A stretch of 64,000 bases of DNA from Nitrogeniibacter mangrovi (GCF_010983895.1 NZ_CP048836.1:2170001-2234000); one strand, 5' to 3'; shown: positions 7,597 through 16,796, counted from the stretch's first letter. Numbers and translations: made by a program. The notes: generated from the sequence alone by a model not told the origin.

Positions 7597-9147
7597 TCAG
7601 GCCGCGCGACTGGTGTCGATGCCGAAATCACGCGGGAAGTACTTGAGCGCCGAGCGCACCGGATACGGCGTCATGCCGCCCATGGCGCACAGGGAACCCT
7701 TCTCCATGGTGTCGCACAGCGATTCGAGCAGGGCCAGCTGGCGGCCTCTGTCGTCGCCGGCGAGCAACCGGTCGATGACCTCGACGCCGCGCGTCGATCC
7801 GATTCGGCACGGCGTGCACTTGCCACAGGACTCCACCGCGCAAAATTCCATCGCGTAGCGGGCCATCTGCGCCATGTCCACGCTGTCGTCGAAGGCGACG
7901 ATGCCGCCGTGGCCGATCATCGCGCCCATGGCGGCGTACTGCTCGTAGTCGAGCGGCGTGTCGAACTGGTCCTCGGGCAGATAGGCGCCCAGCGGCCCGC
8001 CCACCTGGACCGCGCGGATCGGCCGCCCGCTCGCACTGCCGCCGGCGTAGTCGAACAGCAGCTCGCGCAGGGTGACGCCGAAGGCCAGTTCCACCAGCCC
8101 GGTGCGCTTGAGGTTGCCCGAGAGCTGGAACGGCAGCGTGCCGCGCGAGCGCCCGAGCCCGAAATCACGATAATGCGCCGCGCCCTTGGCGAGGATGATC
8201 GGCACCGAGGCGAGGCTGATGACGTTGTTGATGACGGTCGGCTGACCGAACAGGCCCGCGATGGCCGGCAGCGGCGGCTTGGCGCGCACGATGCCGCGCT
8301 TGCCCTCGAGGCTCTCGAGCATGGCCGTCTCCTCGCCGCAAATGTAGGCGCCGGCGCCCAGACGCACCTCCAGGTCGAAGGCGCGGCCGGAACCCATCAC
8401 GTTGCTGCCCAGGTAGCCGATCTCGCGCGCCGCGCGGATGGCGCTCTCGAGAATGTCCAGGGCTCGGGGGTACTCCGAGCGCAGGTAGATGTAGCCTTGC
8501 GTGGCCCCCACCGCCAGCCCGGCGATGGCCATGCCCTCGATCAGGCAATAGGGGTCGCCCTCCATGAGCATGCGGTCGGAAAAGGTGCCCGAGTCGCCCT
8601 CGTCGGCATTGCAGGCAATGTATTTCTGCTCGGCGGGCGTGTCGAGCACGGTCTTCCACTTGATTCCGGTTGGAAAGGCCGCGCCGCCGCGACCGCGCAG
8701 GCCGGCGTCGGTCACTTCCTTCACCACCGCCTCGGGCGTCATCGTGGATGCCCGCGCGAGGCCGACAAAGCCCCCATGGGCCACGTACTCGGCGATCGAC
8801 AGGGCGTCGACAACGCCCACCCGGGCGAAGGTCAGGCGCTGCTGACGGGCGAGAAAATCGATGGCCTCGGTGGGCCCGAGCGCGAGCGGATGCGCCGCGC
8901 CGGACAGGAAACCGGCGTCGAACAGCCCCGCCACCGCCTCGGCCGTGACCGGCCCGTAGGCGAGCCGCTGCTCGCCGCATACGACCTCGACCAGCGGTTC
9001 GAGCCAGTACATGCCGCGCGAGCCATTGCGCCGCAGCTCCACGGCCAGCCCGCGCCGCTCCGCCTCGCGGGCGATCGCCTGCGCGACCGCGTCGGCACCC
9101 AGGGCACAGGCGCTGCTGTCCAGGGGGACGTAAACGATCACGCTCAT
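7597..9147 (-). CDS. fdsB: NAD-dependent formate dehydrogenase beta subunit FdsB
   Basis: A 516-residue NuoE/NuoF-like flavoprotein. It binds FMN and NAD(H) (GRGGAAFPTGIKWK, CNADEGDSGTFSDR and GAYICGEETAMLESLEG) and carries the C-terminal [4Fe-4S] motif ESCGKCTPCRIG. The first 110 residues or so form a thioredoxin-like ferredoxin domain whose cysteines are not all retained, which is normal for FdsB. It takes electrons from FdsA and reduces NAD+. The ATG at 9147 overlaps the fdsG stop as ATGA; a longer in-frame upstream extension lies within fdsG and is rejected. The downstream gap to fdsA is 59 bases. Confidence 0.97.
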   Translation of the reverse strand: MSVIVYVPLDSSACALGADAVAQAIAREAERRGLAVELRRNGSRGMYWLEPLVEVVCGEQRLAYGPVTAEAVAGLFDAGFLSGAAHPLALGPTEAIDFLARQQRLTFARVGVVDALSIAEYVAHGGFVGLARASTMTPEAVVKEVTDAGLRGRGGAAFPTGIKWKTVLDTPAEQKYIACNADEGDSGTFSDRMLMEGDPYCLIEGMAIAGLAVGATQGYIYLRSEYPRALDILESAIRAAREIGYLGSNVMGSGRAFDLEVRLGAGAYICGEETAMLESLEGKRGIVRAKPPLPAIAGLFGQPTVINNVISLASVPIILAKGAAHYRDFGLGRSRGTLPFQLSGNLKRTGLVELAFGVTLRELLFDYAGGSASGRPIRAVQVGGPLGAYLPEDQFDTPLDYEQYAAMGAMIGHGGIVAFDDSVDMAQMARYAMEFCAVESCGKCTPCRIGSTRGVEVIDRLLAGDDRGRQLALLESLCDTMEKGSLCAMGGMTPYPVRSALKYFPRDFGIDTSRAA

Positions 9148-9626
9148 GCGCTCACCTCCTCGGCGCGCAGGCGCTCGACGATGCGGTCGAAGCCGTCGCA
9201 ATCGACCCGCCCGGCGATCTCGTCATCGATCCGTACCGAGGGCGAACAGGCGCAGTTGCCGAGGCAGTAGACCGGTTCCAGGGTGATGGCGCCGTCGGCG
9301 GTGGTTTCCCCATAGTCCACCCCCAGCGAGGCCTTGGCATGGGCCTCGAGGCGAGCGGCGCCGACCGCCTGACAGGCCTCGGCCCGGCACACCTGGACGA
9401 CGTGCCGGCCCGGTGGATGGGTGCGGAAATGGTGATAGAAGGTAATGACCCCGTGCACCTCGGCGCGCGACAGCAGCAAGGCGTCGGCGAGCATGCGCGT
9501 GGCCTGCGGAGGGATCCAGCCGAGCGCGTTCTGGATCGCGTGCAGGATGGGCAGCAAGGCGCCCGGCGCATCGCGGCCGGCGGCAATCTCGCGCGCGATG
9601 ATCTCGTCCTGATGCAATTCGCTCAT
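9144..9626 (-). CDS. fdsG: NAD-dependent formate dehydrogenase gamma subunit FdsG
   Basis: A 160-residue NuoE-family subunit with one [2Fe-2S] cluster, bound by CRAEACQ and the CLGNCACSPSV motif. The preceding HAIQNALGWIP and EVHGVITFYHHFR segments are typical of NuoE-like helical domains. It sits between FdsB and FdsA in the electron path. The start MSELHQ at 9626 has GGAG upstream; a longer frame reaching 9677 lacks a ribosome-binding site. It is the first gene of the fds operon; the probable promoter and FdsR-binding region lies in the 154 bases upstream. Confidence 0.96.
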   Translation of the reverse strand: MSELHQDEIIAREIAAGRDAPGALLPILHAIQNALGWIPPQATRMLADALLLSRAEVHGVITFYHHFRTHPPGRHVVQVCRAEACQAVGAARLEAHAKASLGVDYGETTADGAITLEPVYCLGNCACSPSVRIDDEIAGRVDCDGFDRIVERLRAEEVSA

Positions 9627-9748
9627 GGACCGTGTCTCCGTTCTTGTCGTGAGGACCACCTCACAGACGCAGGCCATTCCTGGGAAAAGAGGGAGAACCG
9701 AGGTGAGCGGCGCGTCGCGAGGCGGTTAGACACACGATAACGCCAGCG

Positions 9749-9800
9749 CTTGTGCAAGAAAATCGAGTTTTTCCGAACGACTATTCGTCGTTTCCGAACG
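9749..9800 (-). promoter_or_regulatory. Probable FdsR-controlled promoter region of fdsG
   Basis: Two exact copies of TTTCCGAACG lie at 9770-9779 and 9791-9800, 21 bases apart, so on the same face of the helix. The second copy is inside the last codons of the upstream LysR gene. Just downstream in the direction of fdsG is CTTGTGCAAG (9749-9758), whose minus-strand reading contains TTGCAC as a possible -35. The arrangement suggests a LysR activator bound just upstream of the promoter; no -10 is convincing. Confidence 0.4.
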
Positions 9801-10686
9801 CGGAGGTCAATTCGTTCGCCACCACCCGCATCGCCTCCACCGCCGGCGACACCGGATCGCGGCGCAAAGTAACGACACCGGTGGCCCAGGCCACGGCCGG
9901 ATCGGTCATCGGCAGCACGACCATGTCCTCGGGTGTACCGATCAGCTCGAGCACGCTGCGCGGCACGATGCTCGACCAGCCTCCCGAGCACACATGGGCC
10001 AGGAGGCTGACGATGGAATTGGTCTCCAGGGTCGGCTTGGGATGGCAGCCGATGGCGGCGAAGGTCTCGTCGATGGTGCGCCGGTTCTGCATGTCGGGGG
10101 TGAGCAGGCACAGGTTCAGCTCCGCCGCCTCGCGCCAGCTGATGGCGCTGCGCCCCTCGAAGGCATGGGCGGCGCCGGAGAGCAGCACATGGTCCTCCTC
10201 CCACACCTGCACGATGTCCAGATCCGGCTCGTTCGCCGAACGCAGGTAGATGACCCCGGCCTCGAGTTCGTAGTGGCGCAGGTGGTTGAGGATCTCGCCG
10301 GTGGACATGGAGAACACTTCGAGGGTGATCAGCGGATGGCGTCGCGCCATGGCCGCCGAAAAGGCCGCCACCGCTGTCAGCGCGGTGGGAATGACACCGA
10401 TGCGCACCTGGCCGCTGAGGCCGCCATCGCGCATCTGCGCCAGTTCCTGCTTGAGATCGGCGGCCTGCGAGGCGGCCGCCTCGGCGTAGCGCAACACCCG
10501 CTCGCCCTCGGGCGTGAGGCCGGCGAACTGCTGCCCGCGCTCGACGATGGCCACACCCAGCTCGCTTTCCAGATCGCGAATCGCCGCCGACAGGGTCGAA
10601 GGCGAGACATGACAGCTGGCCGCCGCCCGACCGAAGTGCTTTTCACGCGCAAGCGCGATCAGGTAGAGGTATTTGCGGGCGATCAT
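9781..10686 (-). CDS. fdsR: LysR-family regulator, probable formate dehydrogenase regulator FdsR
   Basis: A 301-residue LysR protein starting MIARKYLYLIALAREKHFGRAAASCHVSPSTLSAAIRDLESELG, a complete helix-turn-helix, with a normal effector domain (GQVRIGVIPTALTAVAAF onward). It lies 154 bases upstream of fdsG in the same direction, and the family and position match FdsR, the formate-responsive activator of the Cupriavidus fds operon. The start at 10686 (MIARK) is preferred over a start five codons earlier because it begins where LysR family members begin. Regulation of fds by this protein is inferred from position only. Confidence 0.8.
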   Translation of the reverse strand: MIARKYLYLIALAREKHFGRAAASCHVSPSTLSAAIRDLESELGVAIVERGQQFAGLTPEGERVLRYAEAAASQAADLKQELAQMRDGGLSGQVRIGVIPTALTAVAAFSAAMARRHPLITLEVFSMSTGEILNHLRHYELEAGVIYLRSANEPDLDIVQVWEEDHVLLSGAAHAFEGRSAISWREAAELNLCLLTPDMQNRRTIDETFAAIGCHPKPTLETNSIVSLLAHVCSGGWSSIVPRSVLELIGTPEDMVVLPMTDPAVAWATGVVTLRRDPVSPAVEAMRVVANELTSAFGNDE

Positions 10687-10720
10687 GTCGCCACGATACA
10701 CCCGTCCCGTCCGTTTGCGT

Positions 10721-10744
10721 GCGCCCTCCCGGGCGGGAGGGCGC
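10721..10744. terminator. Perfect hairpin after the MetA-like gene
   Basis: GCGCCCTCCCG at 10721-10731 pairs perfectly with 10734-10744 around a two-base loop. It stands just past the stop of the outer-membrane gene ending at 10755 and before fdsR. No T-run follows on either strand, so it is a terminator-like hairpin, perhaps Rho-assisted or protecting the mRNA 3' end. Confidence 0.5.
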
Positions 10745-10754
10745 GATGCTGCGA

Positions 10755-11675
10755 TCAGAACACCTTGAGAATGCGCAGATTGAGGCGATTGTCCTCACGC
10801 AATCCGTTGCGCACGTCGATGTCGCGACCATAGTTGGCCATGAGCTGGACCGTCGGCGTCACGAACACCGCCGTGCCGAGCGTCATCTTGGTGGTCCGGA
10901 GGCTGTCGTTCTGGCTGACGCCGGCCACCTCGGTTTCGCCCCCCGTGGTGTGCGAGATGCCGGCGCGCAGGTCCCAGGTGTCGCTCATCTGGTAGCGCAG
11001 GAAGCCCTGCAGCTGGACGCTCGGATCCTGCTTCAGCGTCACCCCGGTCGGGCCGAAGTCGTCGTTGTCGCCATAGACGGTGACGTCGGCCACCACATCG
11101 AGCAGAAGCTTCGGTGCGATCTGGGTGATGTAGCCGGCCTGGAGCGCGAACTTCCAGCGGTTCTCGCCGAGGTTGAGGCTATCGTGCTTGTCGTAGTCGC
11201 CCGTGGGCAGGAACAGGAACGGGGTGATGCCGAAGTAGGTGCTGCTCTTCGGATCGTTCACCAGCCACACGGTCGCCGCGAGGATCAGGTCGCCCATCCC
11301 GTCGGCGTCGCCGAGCGCGGACAGGTCGTCCTTCGCTTTCAGCTTGCCGAACGGCAACAGGAACTGCGGATCGACGATGTAGCCGCCCACGTCCATGAAG
11401 TGCACCCCCCGCAGGATGCCGACGTCGGAGTCGAGCCCTGCGTTCAGATTCGCCTTGTGCCCGTCGGCGATCAGGGCGTCGCGCGTGGCATGCTGATAGT
11501 AGAGCAAGGCCAGATTGGTGCCATCGGGCAGCGCCGTGTAGTCCCCCGCATCCACGTCCACCGCCTGCGCCGTCGGGCAGGCCATGCTCAAGGCACCGAG
11601 CATGGCAGCCAAAAGACCGCGTGCGGTGCGCCGTTGCGTGGTCAGGCGTTTTCCAGTCCCCCTGGAATCGTTCAT
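10755..11675 (-). CDS. Outer-membrane MetA-pathway-like (phenol degradation meta) protein
   Basis: A 306-residue exported protein. After a signal peptide (RGLLAAMLGALSMACPTAQA) the mature part starts VDVDAGDYTALPDGTNLALLYYQ and shows alternating beta-strand patterns to the C-terminal LNLRILKVF, as in the Phenol_MetA_deg family (PF13557) of small outer-membrane barrels often found beside catabolic genes. It may admit a hydrophobic or aromatic compound, but the substrate is not known. The ATG at 11675 has AGGAG eight bases upstream; an upstream extension is rejected because it would start ahead of the sigma54 promoter. A -24/-12 promoter (11769-11784) drives it, and the divergent activator gene at 11928 is its likely regulator. 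Confidence 0.75.
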   Translation of the reverse strand: MNDSRGTGKRLTTQRRTARGLLAAMLGALSMACPTAQAVDVDAGDYTALPDGTNLALLYYQHATRDALIADGHKANLNAGLDSDVGILRGVHFMDVGGYIVDPQFLLPFGKLKAKDDLSALGDADGMGDLILAATVWLVNDPKSSTYFGITPFLFLPTGDYDKHDSLNLGENRWKFALQAGYITQIAPKLLLDVVADVTVYGDNDDFGPTGVTLKQDPSVQLQGFLRYQMSDTWDLRAGISHTTGGETEVAGVSQNDSLRTTKMTLGTAVFVTPTVQLMANYGRDIDVRNGLREDNRLNLRILKVF

Positions 11676-11768
11676 TGAATCATCTCCTAGTAACGATGTA
11701 TCTTTTTCTGGTGCCCGCACCGACCCACACGCGCATGGCGCGGATACCGGGGCGGGCATCTGTGCATT

Positions 11769-11784
11769 TGCAGGGTGCATGCCA
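11769..11784 (-). promoter_or_regulatory. Sigma54 (-24/-12) promoter of the MetA-like gene
   Basis: The minus strand reads TGGCATGCACCCTGCA, with GG and GC exactly ten bases apart as RpoN promoters require (consensus TGGCAC-N5-TTGC). Transcription would begin near 11757, leaving a leader of about 80 bases before the start codon at 11675. Confidence 0.75.
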
Positions 11785-11867
11785 GAAAGCAAAACGCCAA
11801 TCAAAACAAAGCGCTGCCATACAAAAGGGCGGCCAATGGCGGGATAGAGAGACCACGCGCAACGTCG

Positions 11868-11911
11868 CAATTTGAGTCATGCAACGGGGACGTTGACTCA
11901 AATTGAGTCAA
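11868..11911. promoter_or_regulatory. Activator binding sites (UAS) upstream of the sigma54 promoter
   Basis: CAATTTGAGTCA (11868-11879) is repeated in perfect inverse as TGACTCAAATTG (11894-11905), and a third half-site TTGAGTCAA (11903-11911) makes a near-palindrome with the second. The block is about 85-140 bases upstream of the -24/-12 promoter, a normal distance for enhancer-binding proteins, and ends 16 bases before the activator start codon, so autorepression is also possible. Confidence 0.7.
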
Positions 11912-11927
11912 CCGCGAAGGAGGAGAG

Positions 11928-13835
11928 ATGGAACGGTTCACTACCGAGTTCGACCAAACGCTTCGCCATGCCTGGCACCTGTTCACTGAAGGACGGGAGA
12001 TCCCGCGCCACGACGTGCCGGAGACCATCCACCGGTCGTGGTCGCGATCCCGGGAATACGGCCTCAACGAATCGGCGCGGATCCTCTTCGACCCCGTCCC
12101 GCGCGCACGACTGCGCGAGCTGTCGGAACGGCACCGGATCCTGCTCGAACATGTCCAACCCGACATGACGCGGCTGTTCGACACCCTCGACAGCCGGGAC
12201 TGGGTCCTGGCCTTCATCGAGGCCGAAGGCTGTGTCGTCGCGTCGATCGGCGGCGAGAAGCCGGACATGCGCGATGTCGTCACCGCGCTGCGCCCCGGGG
12301 TGAATCTGAGCGAACACATCGCCGGCACCAGTGGCCCGGGCTGCGCCCTGGCCGAAGGCCGGCCGGTCGTCGTCAGCGGCGGCGAGCACTTCTTCGAAGC
12401 GATCCGCCGCTTCTCCTGCGCCGCCGTTCCGGTCATGTCGCCGGAAGGTCGTGTGGCCGGCGTGCTCAACGGATCACGGTGTCACGACGGGCGCCCCATG
12501 GGCATCGTCGAGCCGCTCATGCTCGCGGCCCGGTCGATCGAGAACCGCATGGTCCAGGCACTGCCGGACACGACCCTCATCCGCCTGCACTGCAACCCGG
12601 CCTTCGTCGCCTCGCCGCTGGCCGGCGTCGTCGCCCTGTCGGAACACGGCACCGTGCTCGGGGCCACCTCCTACGCGCGCCACCTGCTTGGCCTCGAATC
12701 GAACGCCGCGGTGCGTATCGACGAGGTGCTCGACACCACGCACACCGCCATGCTCGACACCCTGCGCGCCACCGACACCCCCGCGCGCTTCTGGCGCCAC
12801 AACGGCGTCGGCCTGCATGTCCAGTTGATGCGACGCGACACCCCCCGGATGTATCCGGCGGGCACCTCCCACCCCGCCGCCGAGGCGGCAGGCCAGCGCC
12901 CATGCTTCGACCGCCAGGCCAGCCGCTCCGTATGGCAGGCCGAACGGGTGTATGCCCAGGGCCTGCCGGTGCTCATCAACGGCGAGACCGGCACCGGCAA
13001 GGAAGTGCTGGCCCGGCATCTGCATGAATCCGGGCCGCGCCGTCATGGCCCCTTCGTGGCCATCAACTGCTCCGCGATTCCAACCGAGCTGATCGAATCG
13101 GAGCTGTTCGGCTACGAGCCCGGCGCATTTACCGGGGCCAGTCGCCATGGCAAGCCGGGCAAGTTCGAGCAGGCCAATGGCGGCACCCTGTTCCTCGACG
13201 AGATCGGTGACATGCCGCTGGCTCTCCAGGCCCGCCTGCTGCGCGTCATCCAGGAGCGGACGGTCACCCGCCTGGGCGGCACGCGGCTGCTGCAGCTCGA
13301 CTGCGCACTCCTGTGCGCCACCCATCGGGATCTGAAGCGTTGCGTTCAGCAAGGCGAGTTCCGGGAGGACCTCTATTACCGGATCAACGGGCTGAGCGTC
13401 ACGCTCACGCCACTGCGTGCCCGGGAAGATTTCGACGCCTTGATCGATGCATTGCTCGACGAGTTGGGCGGCGCGGACGGACGGCTTCGGCTGGACAGCG
13501 CCAGCCGGCAGCGGCTGCGACGCCATCGATGGCCGGGCAATATCCGCGAACTTCAACAGGTGTTGCGCCTCGGCGCGGCCCTGACCCACGACGGCGTGAT
13601 CCGGCTCGAGGACCTGCCGCTGGATCTGGCGGAGCCGGCGAGCGACCCGATCGAGCCGGGTCTGACGCTGCAGAGCGCGGAGCGGGCCGCGATTGCCCAG
13701 GCCCTCGTGCGCAACGGCGGCAATGTGTCGGCCACCGCCCGCGAGCTGGGGGTCGCGCGCGCGACCATCTACCGGAAGCTGCAGCAGTTCGGTCTCGAGC
13801 TGCCGCGGGACACCTGCGCGGAAGGCAGCGACTGA
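11928..13835 (+). CDS. AcoR-like sigma54-dependent transcriptional activator
   Basis: A 635-residue enhancer-binding protein. An N-terminal GAF-type sensor half (residues about 1-320, with [12 protein letters not shown] and [23 protein letters not shown] as in AcoR) is followed by an AAA+ domain with Walker A GETGTGKE, the sigma54 contact loop GAFTGA, Walker [12 protein letters not shown], and a C-terminal Fis-type helix-turn-helix ([22 protein letters not shown]). There is no receiver domain, so it senses a ligand directly. It is divergent from the MetA-like gene that has a sigma54 promoter, and inverted repeats lie between them. The inducer is unknown; AcoR itself answers to acetoin. Confidence 0.93.
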   Translation: MERFTTEFDQTLRHAWHLFTEGREIPRHDVPETIHRSWSRSREYGLNESARILFDPVPRARLRELSERHRILLEHVQPDMTRLFDTLDSRDWVLAFIEAEGCVVASIGGEKPDMRDVVTALRPGVNLSEHIAGTSGPGCALAEGRPVVVSGGEHFFEAIRRFSCAAVPVMSPEGRVAGVLNGSRCHDGRPMGIVEPLMLAARSIENRMVQALPDTTLIRLHCNPAFVASPLAGVVALSEHGTVLGATSYARHLLGLESNAAVRIDEVLDTTHTAMLDTLRATDTPARFWRHNGVGLHVQLMRRDTPRMYPAGTSHPAAEAAGQRPCFDRQASRSVWQAERVYAQGLPVLINGETGTGKEVLARHLHESGPRRHGPFVAINCSAIPTELIESELFGYEPGAFTGASRHGKPGKFEQANGGTLFLDEIGDMPLALQARLLRVIQERTVTRLGGTRLLQLDCALLCATHRDLKRCVQQGEFREDLYYRINGLSVTLTPLRAREDFDALIDALLDELGGADGRLRLDSASRQRLRRHRWPGNIRELQQVLRLGAALTHDGVIRLEDLPLDLAEPASDPIEPGLTLQSAERAAIAQALVRNGGNVSATARELGVARATIYRKLQQFGLELPRDTCAEGSD

Positions 13836-13863
13836 GCGCCGCGCCACCTCGCCCAGCCTTGGG

Positions 13864-14541
13864 TCAGTTGATCTCGATGGTCAGCGGCTTGGGCTGGATG
13901 CCGCGCGCCTTGAGGTTGGCGTCGATCAGCGCCGCGATGTCGGTGTTGCCCTTCTCCAGCGCCCAACTGCGCGCGGTGCGTCCCTGGTCGTTCGCGAGGG
14001 TCGCATCCGCGCCCTTGCCGAGCAGATAGCGGACGACCTCGAGATGGCCGTTGCGCGCCGCGAGCATGAGCGCGGTGGACTGGTTGGGCGCGCGCTGATC
14101 GATGATCGCCCCACGCTCGGCGAGCGTCTTGACGATGTCCAGATGGCCGTTGAAGGCCGCGTAGATGAAGGGCGTCCAGCCGCTGTTGCCGATCGGGGCA
14201 CCCGCGGCCAGCAGCTGATCGACGACGGCCTTGTGCCCTTCCAGCGCGGCCACGGCCAGCGCCGTATCGCCGGTGGGGTTCTGGTAGCCCACCTTGGCGC
14301 CGCGCTCGAGCAGCAGACGGACCACGTCGGCATTGCCCTCGCGGGCGGCAAGCATCAGCAGCGTGTTGCCGTTCGCATCCACCGTGTCGGCGAGCAGGCC
14401 TTTGTCCAGCAAGGTCTTGAGCGTGGCGACGTCGCCCATGCGCGCGGCGTTGATCGAGTCGTCGTAGGCCTCGGCCATGGCGAGCCGCGGAACGACCAGA
14501 AAAAACGCCACGAGCGCGACCACAAAACTCAATTTTTTCAT
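13864..14541 (-). CDS. Exported ankyrin-repeat protein
   Basis: A 225-residue protein with a signal peptide (MKKLSFVVALVAFFLVVPRLAMA) and five to six ankyrin repeats: DANGNTLLMLAAREGNADVVRLLLERGA, then PTGDTALAVAALEGHKAVVDQLLAAGA, SGWTPFIYAAFNGHLDIVKTL, QSTALMLAARNGHLEVVRYLL and QGRTARSWALEKGNTDIAALI. It is probably a periplasmic protein-protein interaction module; no enzymatic part is visible. It begins four bases after the tatD stop and so belongs to the end of the mltG-tmk-holB-pilZ-tatD operon. The AT-rich ribosome-binding region is unlike the GC-rich surroundings. A partner cannot be named. Confidence 0.9.
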   Translation of the reverse strand: MKKLSFVVALVAFFLVVPRLAMAEAYDDSINAARMGDVATLKTLLDKGLLADTVDANGNTLLMLAAREGNADVVRLLLERGAKVGYQNPTGDTALAVAALEGHKAVVDQLLAAGAPIGNSGWTPFIYAAFNGHLDIVKTLAERGAIIDQRAPNQSTALMLAARNGHLEVVRYLLGKGADATLANDQGRTARSWALEKGNTDIAALIDANLKARGIQPKPLTIEIN

Positions 14542-14545
14542 GTTG

Positions 14546-15313
14546 TTATGACTCGATTTTAAATAATTTTCTGAAGTTATCGCTGGTTTGCCGGGCGACG
14601 TCCTCGACGGCCATGTCACGCAACTCGGCAATGTGTTCTGCGACATGTTTGACGAAGCCGGGTTCATTCGTCTTGCCGCGATGGGGTACCGGCGCGAGAT
14701 ACGGCGAATCGGTCTCGATGAGCATGCGCTCCATCGGCACCGCCCGGGCCACCTCCTTGAGCGCCTTGGCGTTCTTGAAGGTGACGATGCCCGAAAAGGA
14801 GATGTAGAAGCCCAGTTCGAGCGCGGCCTCGGCCACCTCGAGGCTTTCGGTGAAGCAGTGCATGACGCCACCGGGCTGCGACGCACCCTCCTCGCGCATC
14901 AGCCGGAGCGTGTCGGCCGCCGCCTCACGGGTGTGGATGATCAGCGGTTTGTCGCACTCTCGCGCCGCCCGGATGTGGGTACGGAAGCGCTCCCGTTGCC
15001 ACTCCGGCCGATCCTTGTGCCAGTAGTAGTCGAGCCCGGTCTCGCCGATGGCCACCACGCGTGGATCCGCCGCCAGCGACACCAGCCGCGCCACATCGGG
15101 CTCCTCGCACTCCGCGTTGTCCGGATGCACACCAACCGAGGCGTACAGATGCGGGTGGGCGTGGGCCAACGCCAGCACGTTCGGGAAGGCTTCCAGGGTG
15201 ACGCTGACGCACAGGGCGGCTTCTACGCCGTTCTCGGCCATACGCGCCAGGACGTCGTCCTTGCGTTCGACCAGTTCGGGAAAATCGAGATGGCAGTGGC
15301 TATCGACAAACAT
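14546..15313 (-). CDS. tatD: TatD-family metal-dependent hydrolase (YcfH type)
   Basis: A 255-residue TatD/YcfH protein with the complete set of metal ligands of the TIM-barrel hydrolase: DSHCHLD at the N-terminus, GETGLDYY, the histidine in LIIHTRE, MHCF and the aspartate in ETDSPYLAP. Family members act as metal-dependent DNases or D-aminoacyl-tRNA-like hydrolases; the exact role of this subgroup is not settled. It sits in the usual place after pilZ in the tmk-holB-pilZ-tatD arrangement, five bases downstream of the pilZ stop. Confidence 0.96.
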   Translation of the reverse strand: MFVDSHCHLDFPELVERKDDVLARMAENGVEAALCVSVTLEAFPNVLALAHAHPHLYASVGVHPDNAECEEPDVARLVSLAADPRVVAIGETGLDYYWHKDRPEWQRERFRTHIRAARECDKPLIIHTREAAADTLRLMREEGASQPGGVMHCFTESLEVAEAALELGFYISFSGIVTFKNAKALKEVARAVPMERMLIETDSPYLAPVPHRGKTNEPGFVKHVAEHIAELRDMAVEDVARQTSDNFRKLFKIES

Positions 15314-15318
15314 GACGT

Positions 15319-15678
15319 TTACAGGGTGTGGGTAGGACGGTTGGAACCCAGATGACCGGCCAGGATGGTCTCGATGCGACCGCGCAGCACCTTGCTCGCA
15401 TCGTCATCGGAAAACTGCACACCCACGCCCTGGGTCTTGCCACCCTGCGCACCACCCGGGGTCACCCAGATCACCTTGCCGGCCACCGCGTGCTTGGTCG
15501 GATCATCCATGAGCTGCAAGAGCATGAACACCTCGTCGCCGAGCTTGTAGTCACGATTGGTGGGCACGAAGATGCCGCCATGGGTGATGAACGGCATGTA
15601 GGCCGCGTAGAGCGCGGACTTGGAGTTGATGTTGAGCGACAGGACGCCGGGGCGAGCCCCGGCCGCGGGTTTGTTCAT
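15319..15678 (-). CDS. pilZ: Type IV pilus PilZ-domain protein
   Basis: A 119-residue PilZ protein (GVLSLNINSKSALYAAYMPFITHGGIFVPT...GDEVFMLLQLMDD...GKVIWVTPGG...GVGVQF). The N-terminal RxxxR arginines that bind cyclic-di-GMP in classical PilZ domains are absent, as in the true PilZ of type IV pili, which instead works through protein contacts with PilB and FimX-like partners. The gene is placed between holB and tatD, the conserved position of pilZ in proteobacteria. No pilus genes are nearby. Confidence 0.93.
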   Translation of the reverse strand: MNKPAAGARPGVLSLNINSKSALYAAYMPFITHGGIFVPTNRDYKLGDEVFMLLQLMDDPTKHAVAGKVIWVTPGGAQGGKTQGVGVQFSDDDASKVLRGRIETILAGHLGSNRPTHTL

Positions 15679-15743
15679 CTCGGTCTCCCGAAGTGAGGTT
15701 CGGCGCTGGATTCGGATCGCGGCGACACCGCCGCGCCTGAGCG

Positions 15744-16796
15744 TTAACGCCCCGCAGACGTGCGGACTTGAGCCGGGCGCAAGGCTCGCGCATAGCGAAG
15801 CAGCATGTCTTCGAGCACGAGGCGCGCATTGAGCGGATGACTGGCCACGCGGTGAATCTGGACGACATCATTGTAACAGTCGAGCAGTTGCGAACCGGCG
15901 ACACCGGCGATCAGACGGGCGCGCGCGGCGTCCTGATCGGGAAAATAGCGCGCCGGGGCGCCCAGCCCCGTCGCCGCCAGATCCCACACCCAACGCAGCA
16001 TCCAGTCGATGAGGACGGGCAGCTCGAAGCCGGCCTCGACCGCCGCCTTGGCGCGCAGCCAGGCGTCCCAGTCCCCCGCAAGCATGACCGGGTCGGCGCC
16101 CGGCACAGTGGCGATGTCACGCACGAAGCGCTCGCGCAGGGCCGCCCCCTGATGGGCGGCCAGACGTGCCGCGGCCACCGGCATGCCGCCGCTCAGGGCG
16201 AGCAGCGGATCGGCGTCGGGCCCCGCCGCGTCCATGAGCCAGGCGCGCGCCTGGGCCGCGTCCGGACGCGCAAAGCTCCATTGCTGGCAACGGCTGCGAA
16301 TGGTGGGCAACAGGCGCCGTGGCGCGGAGCTGACCAGCAGGAACAGGCTGCCCGGGGGCGGCTCTTCGAGCAGCTTCAACAAGGCGTTGGCGGTGTTGAG
16401 GTTCATCGCCTCGGCCGGGTCGACGAGAATCACCCGCGCGCCGGACTGGTGCGTGGTCACGCTCAGCTTTTCCCTGAGCTCACGGATCTGCTCGACGAGG
16501 ATCTGGGTGGACGGCTTGGTCTTGCCGCCCGACTGCTCGGCCTCGGGCAGATGGGCCTCCGGCACCACCCGCAGCAGATCGGGGTGATTGCCGGACAGCC
16601 GCAACCGGCACCCCTCGCACTGGCCGCAGGCGAAGCCCTCGCCATCCGGGCTCGTGCACAGCACCCGGGCCGCGTAGGCCTCGGCGAAGGCCCGCTTGCC
16701 CTGCCCCGGTGGACCGTTCAGCAGCAGCGCGTGGGCGCGGCGCGCCTCGCCATCGACCACCTGCCGCCAGAGGCGCTGTTGCCAGGGCAGGATCAT
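15744..16796 (-). CDS. holB: DNA polymerase III delta' subunit HolB
   Basis: A 350-residue clamp-loader subunit. It starts [12 protein letters not shown] and has the degenerate P-loop [15 protein letters not shown], the zinc-binding cysteines CGQCEGCRL, the Walker-B-like [24 protein letters not shown], and [16 protein letters not shown] (the SRC motif of clamp-loader subunits). It helps load the beta clamp onto DNA. The ATG overlaps the tmk stop as ATGA, so the two are translationally coupled. The next gene, pilZ, begins 65 bases downstream. Confidence 0.96.
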   Translation of the reverse strand: MILPWQQRLWRQVVDGEARRAHALLLNGPPGQGKRAFAEAYAARVLCTSPDGEGFACGQCEGCRLRLSGNHPDLLRVVPEAHLPEAEQSGGKTKPSTQILVEQIRELREKLSVTTHQSGARVILVDPAEAMNLNTANALLKLLEEPPPGSLFLLVSSAPRRLLPTIRSRCQQWSFARPDAAQARAWLMDAAGPDADPLLALSGGMPVAAARLAAHQGAALRERFVRDIATVPGADPVMLAGDWDAWLRAKAAVEAGFELPVLIDWMLRWVWDLAATGLGAPARYFPDQDAARARLIAGVAGSQLLDCYNDVVQIHRVASHPLNARLVLEDMLLRYARALRPAQVRTSAGR

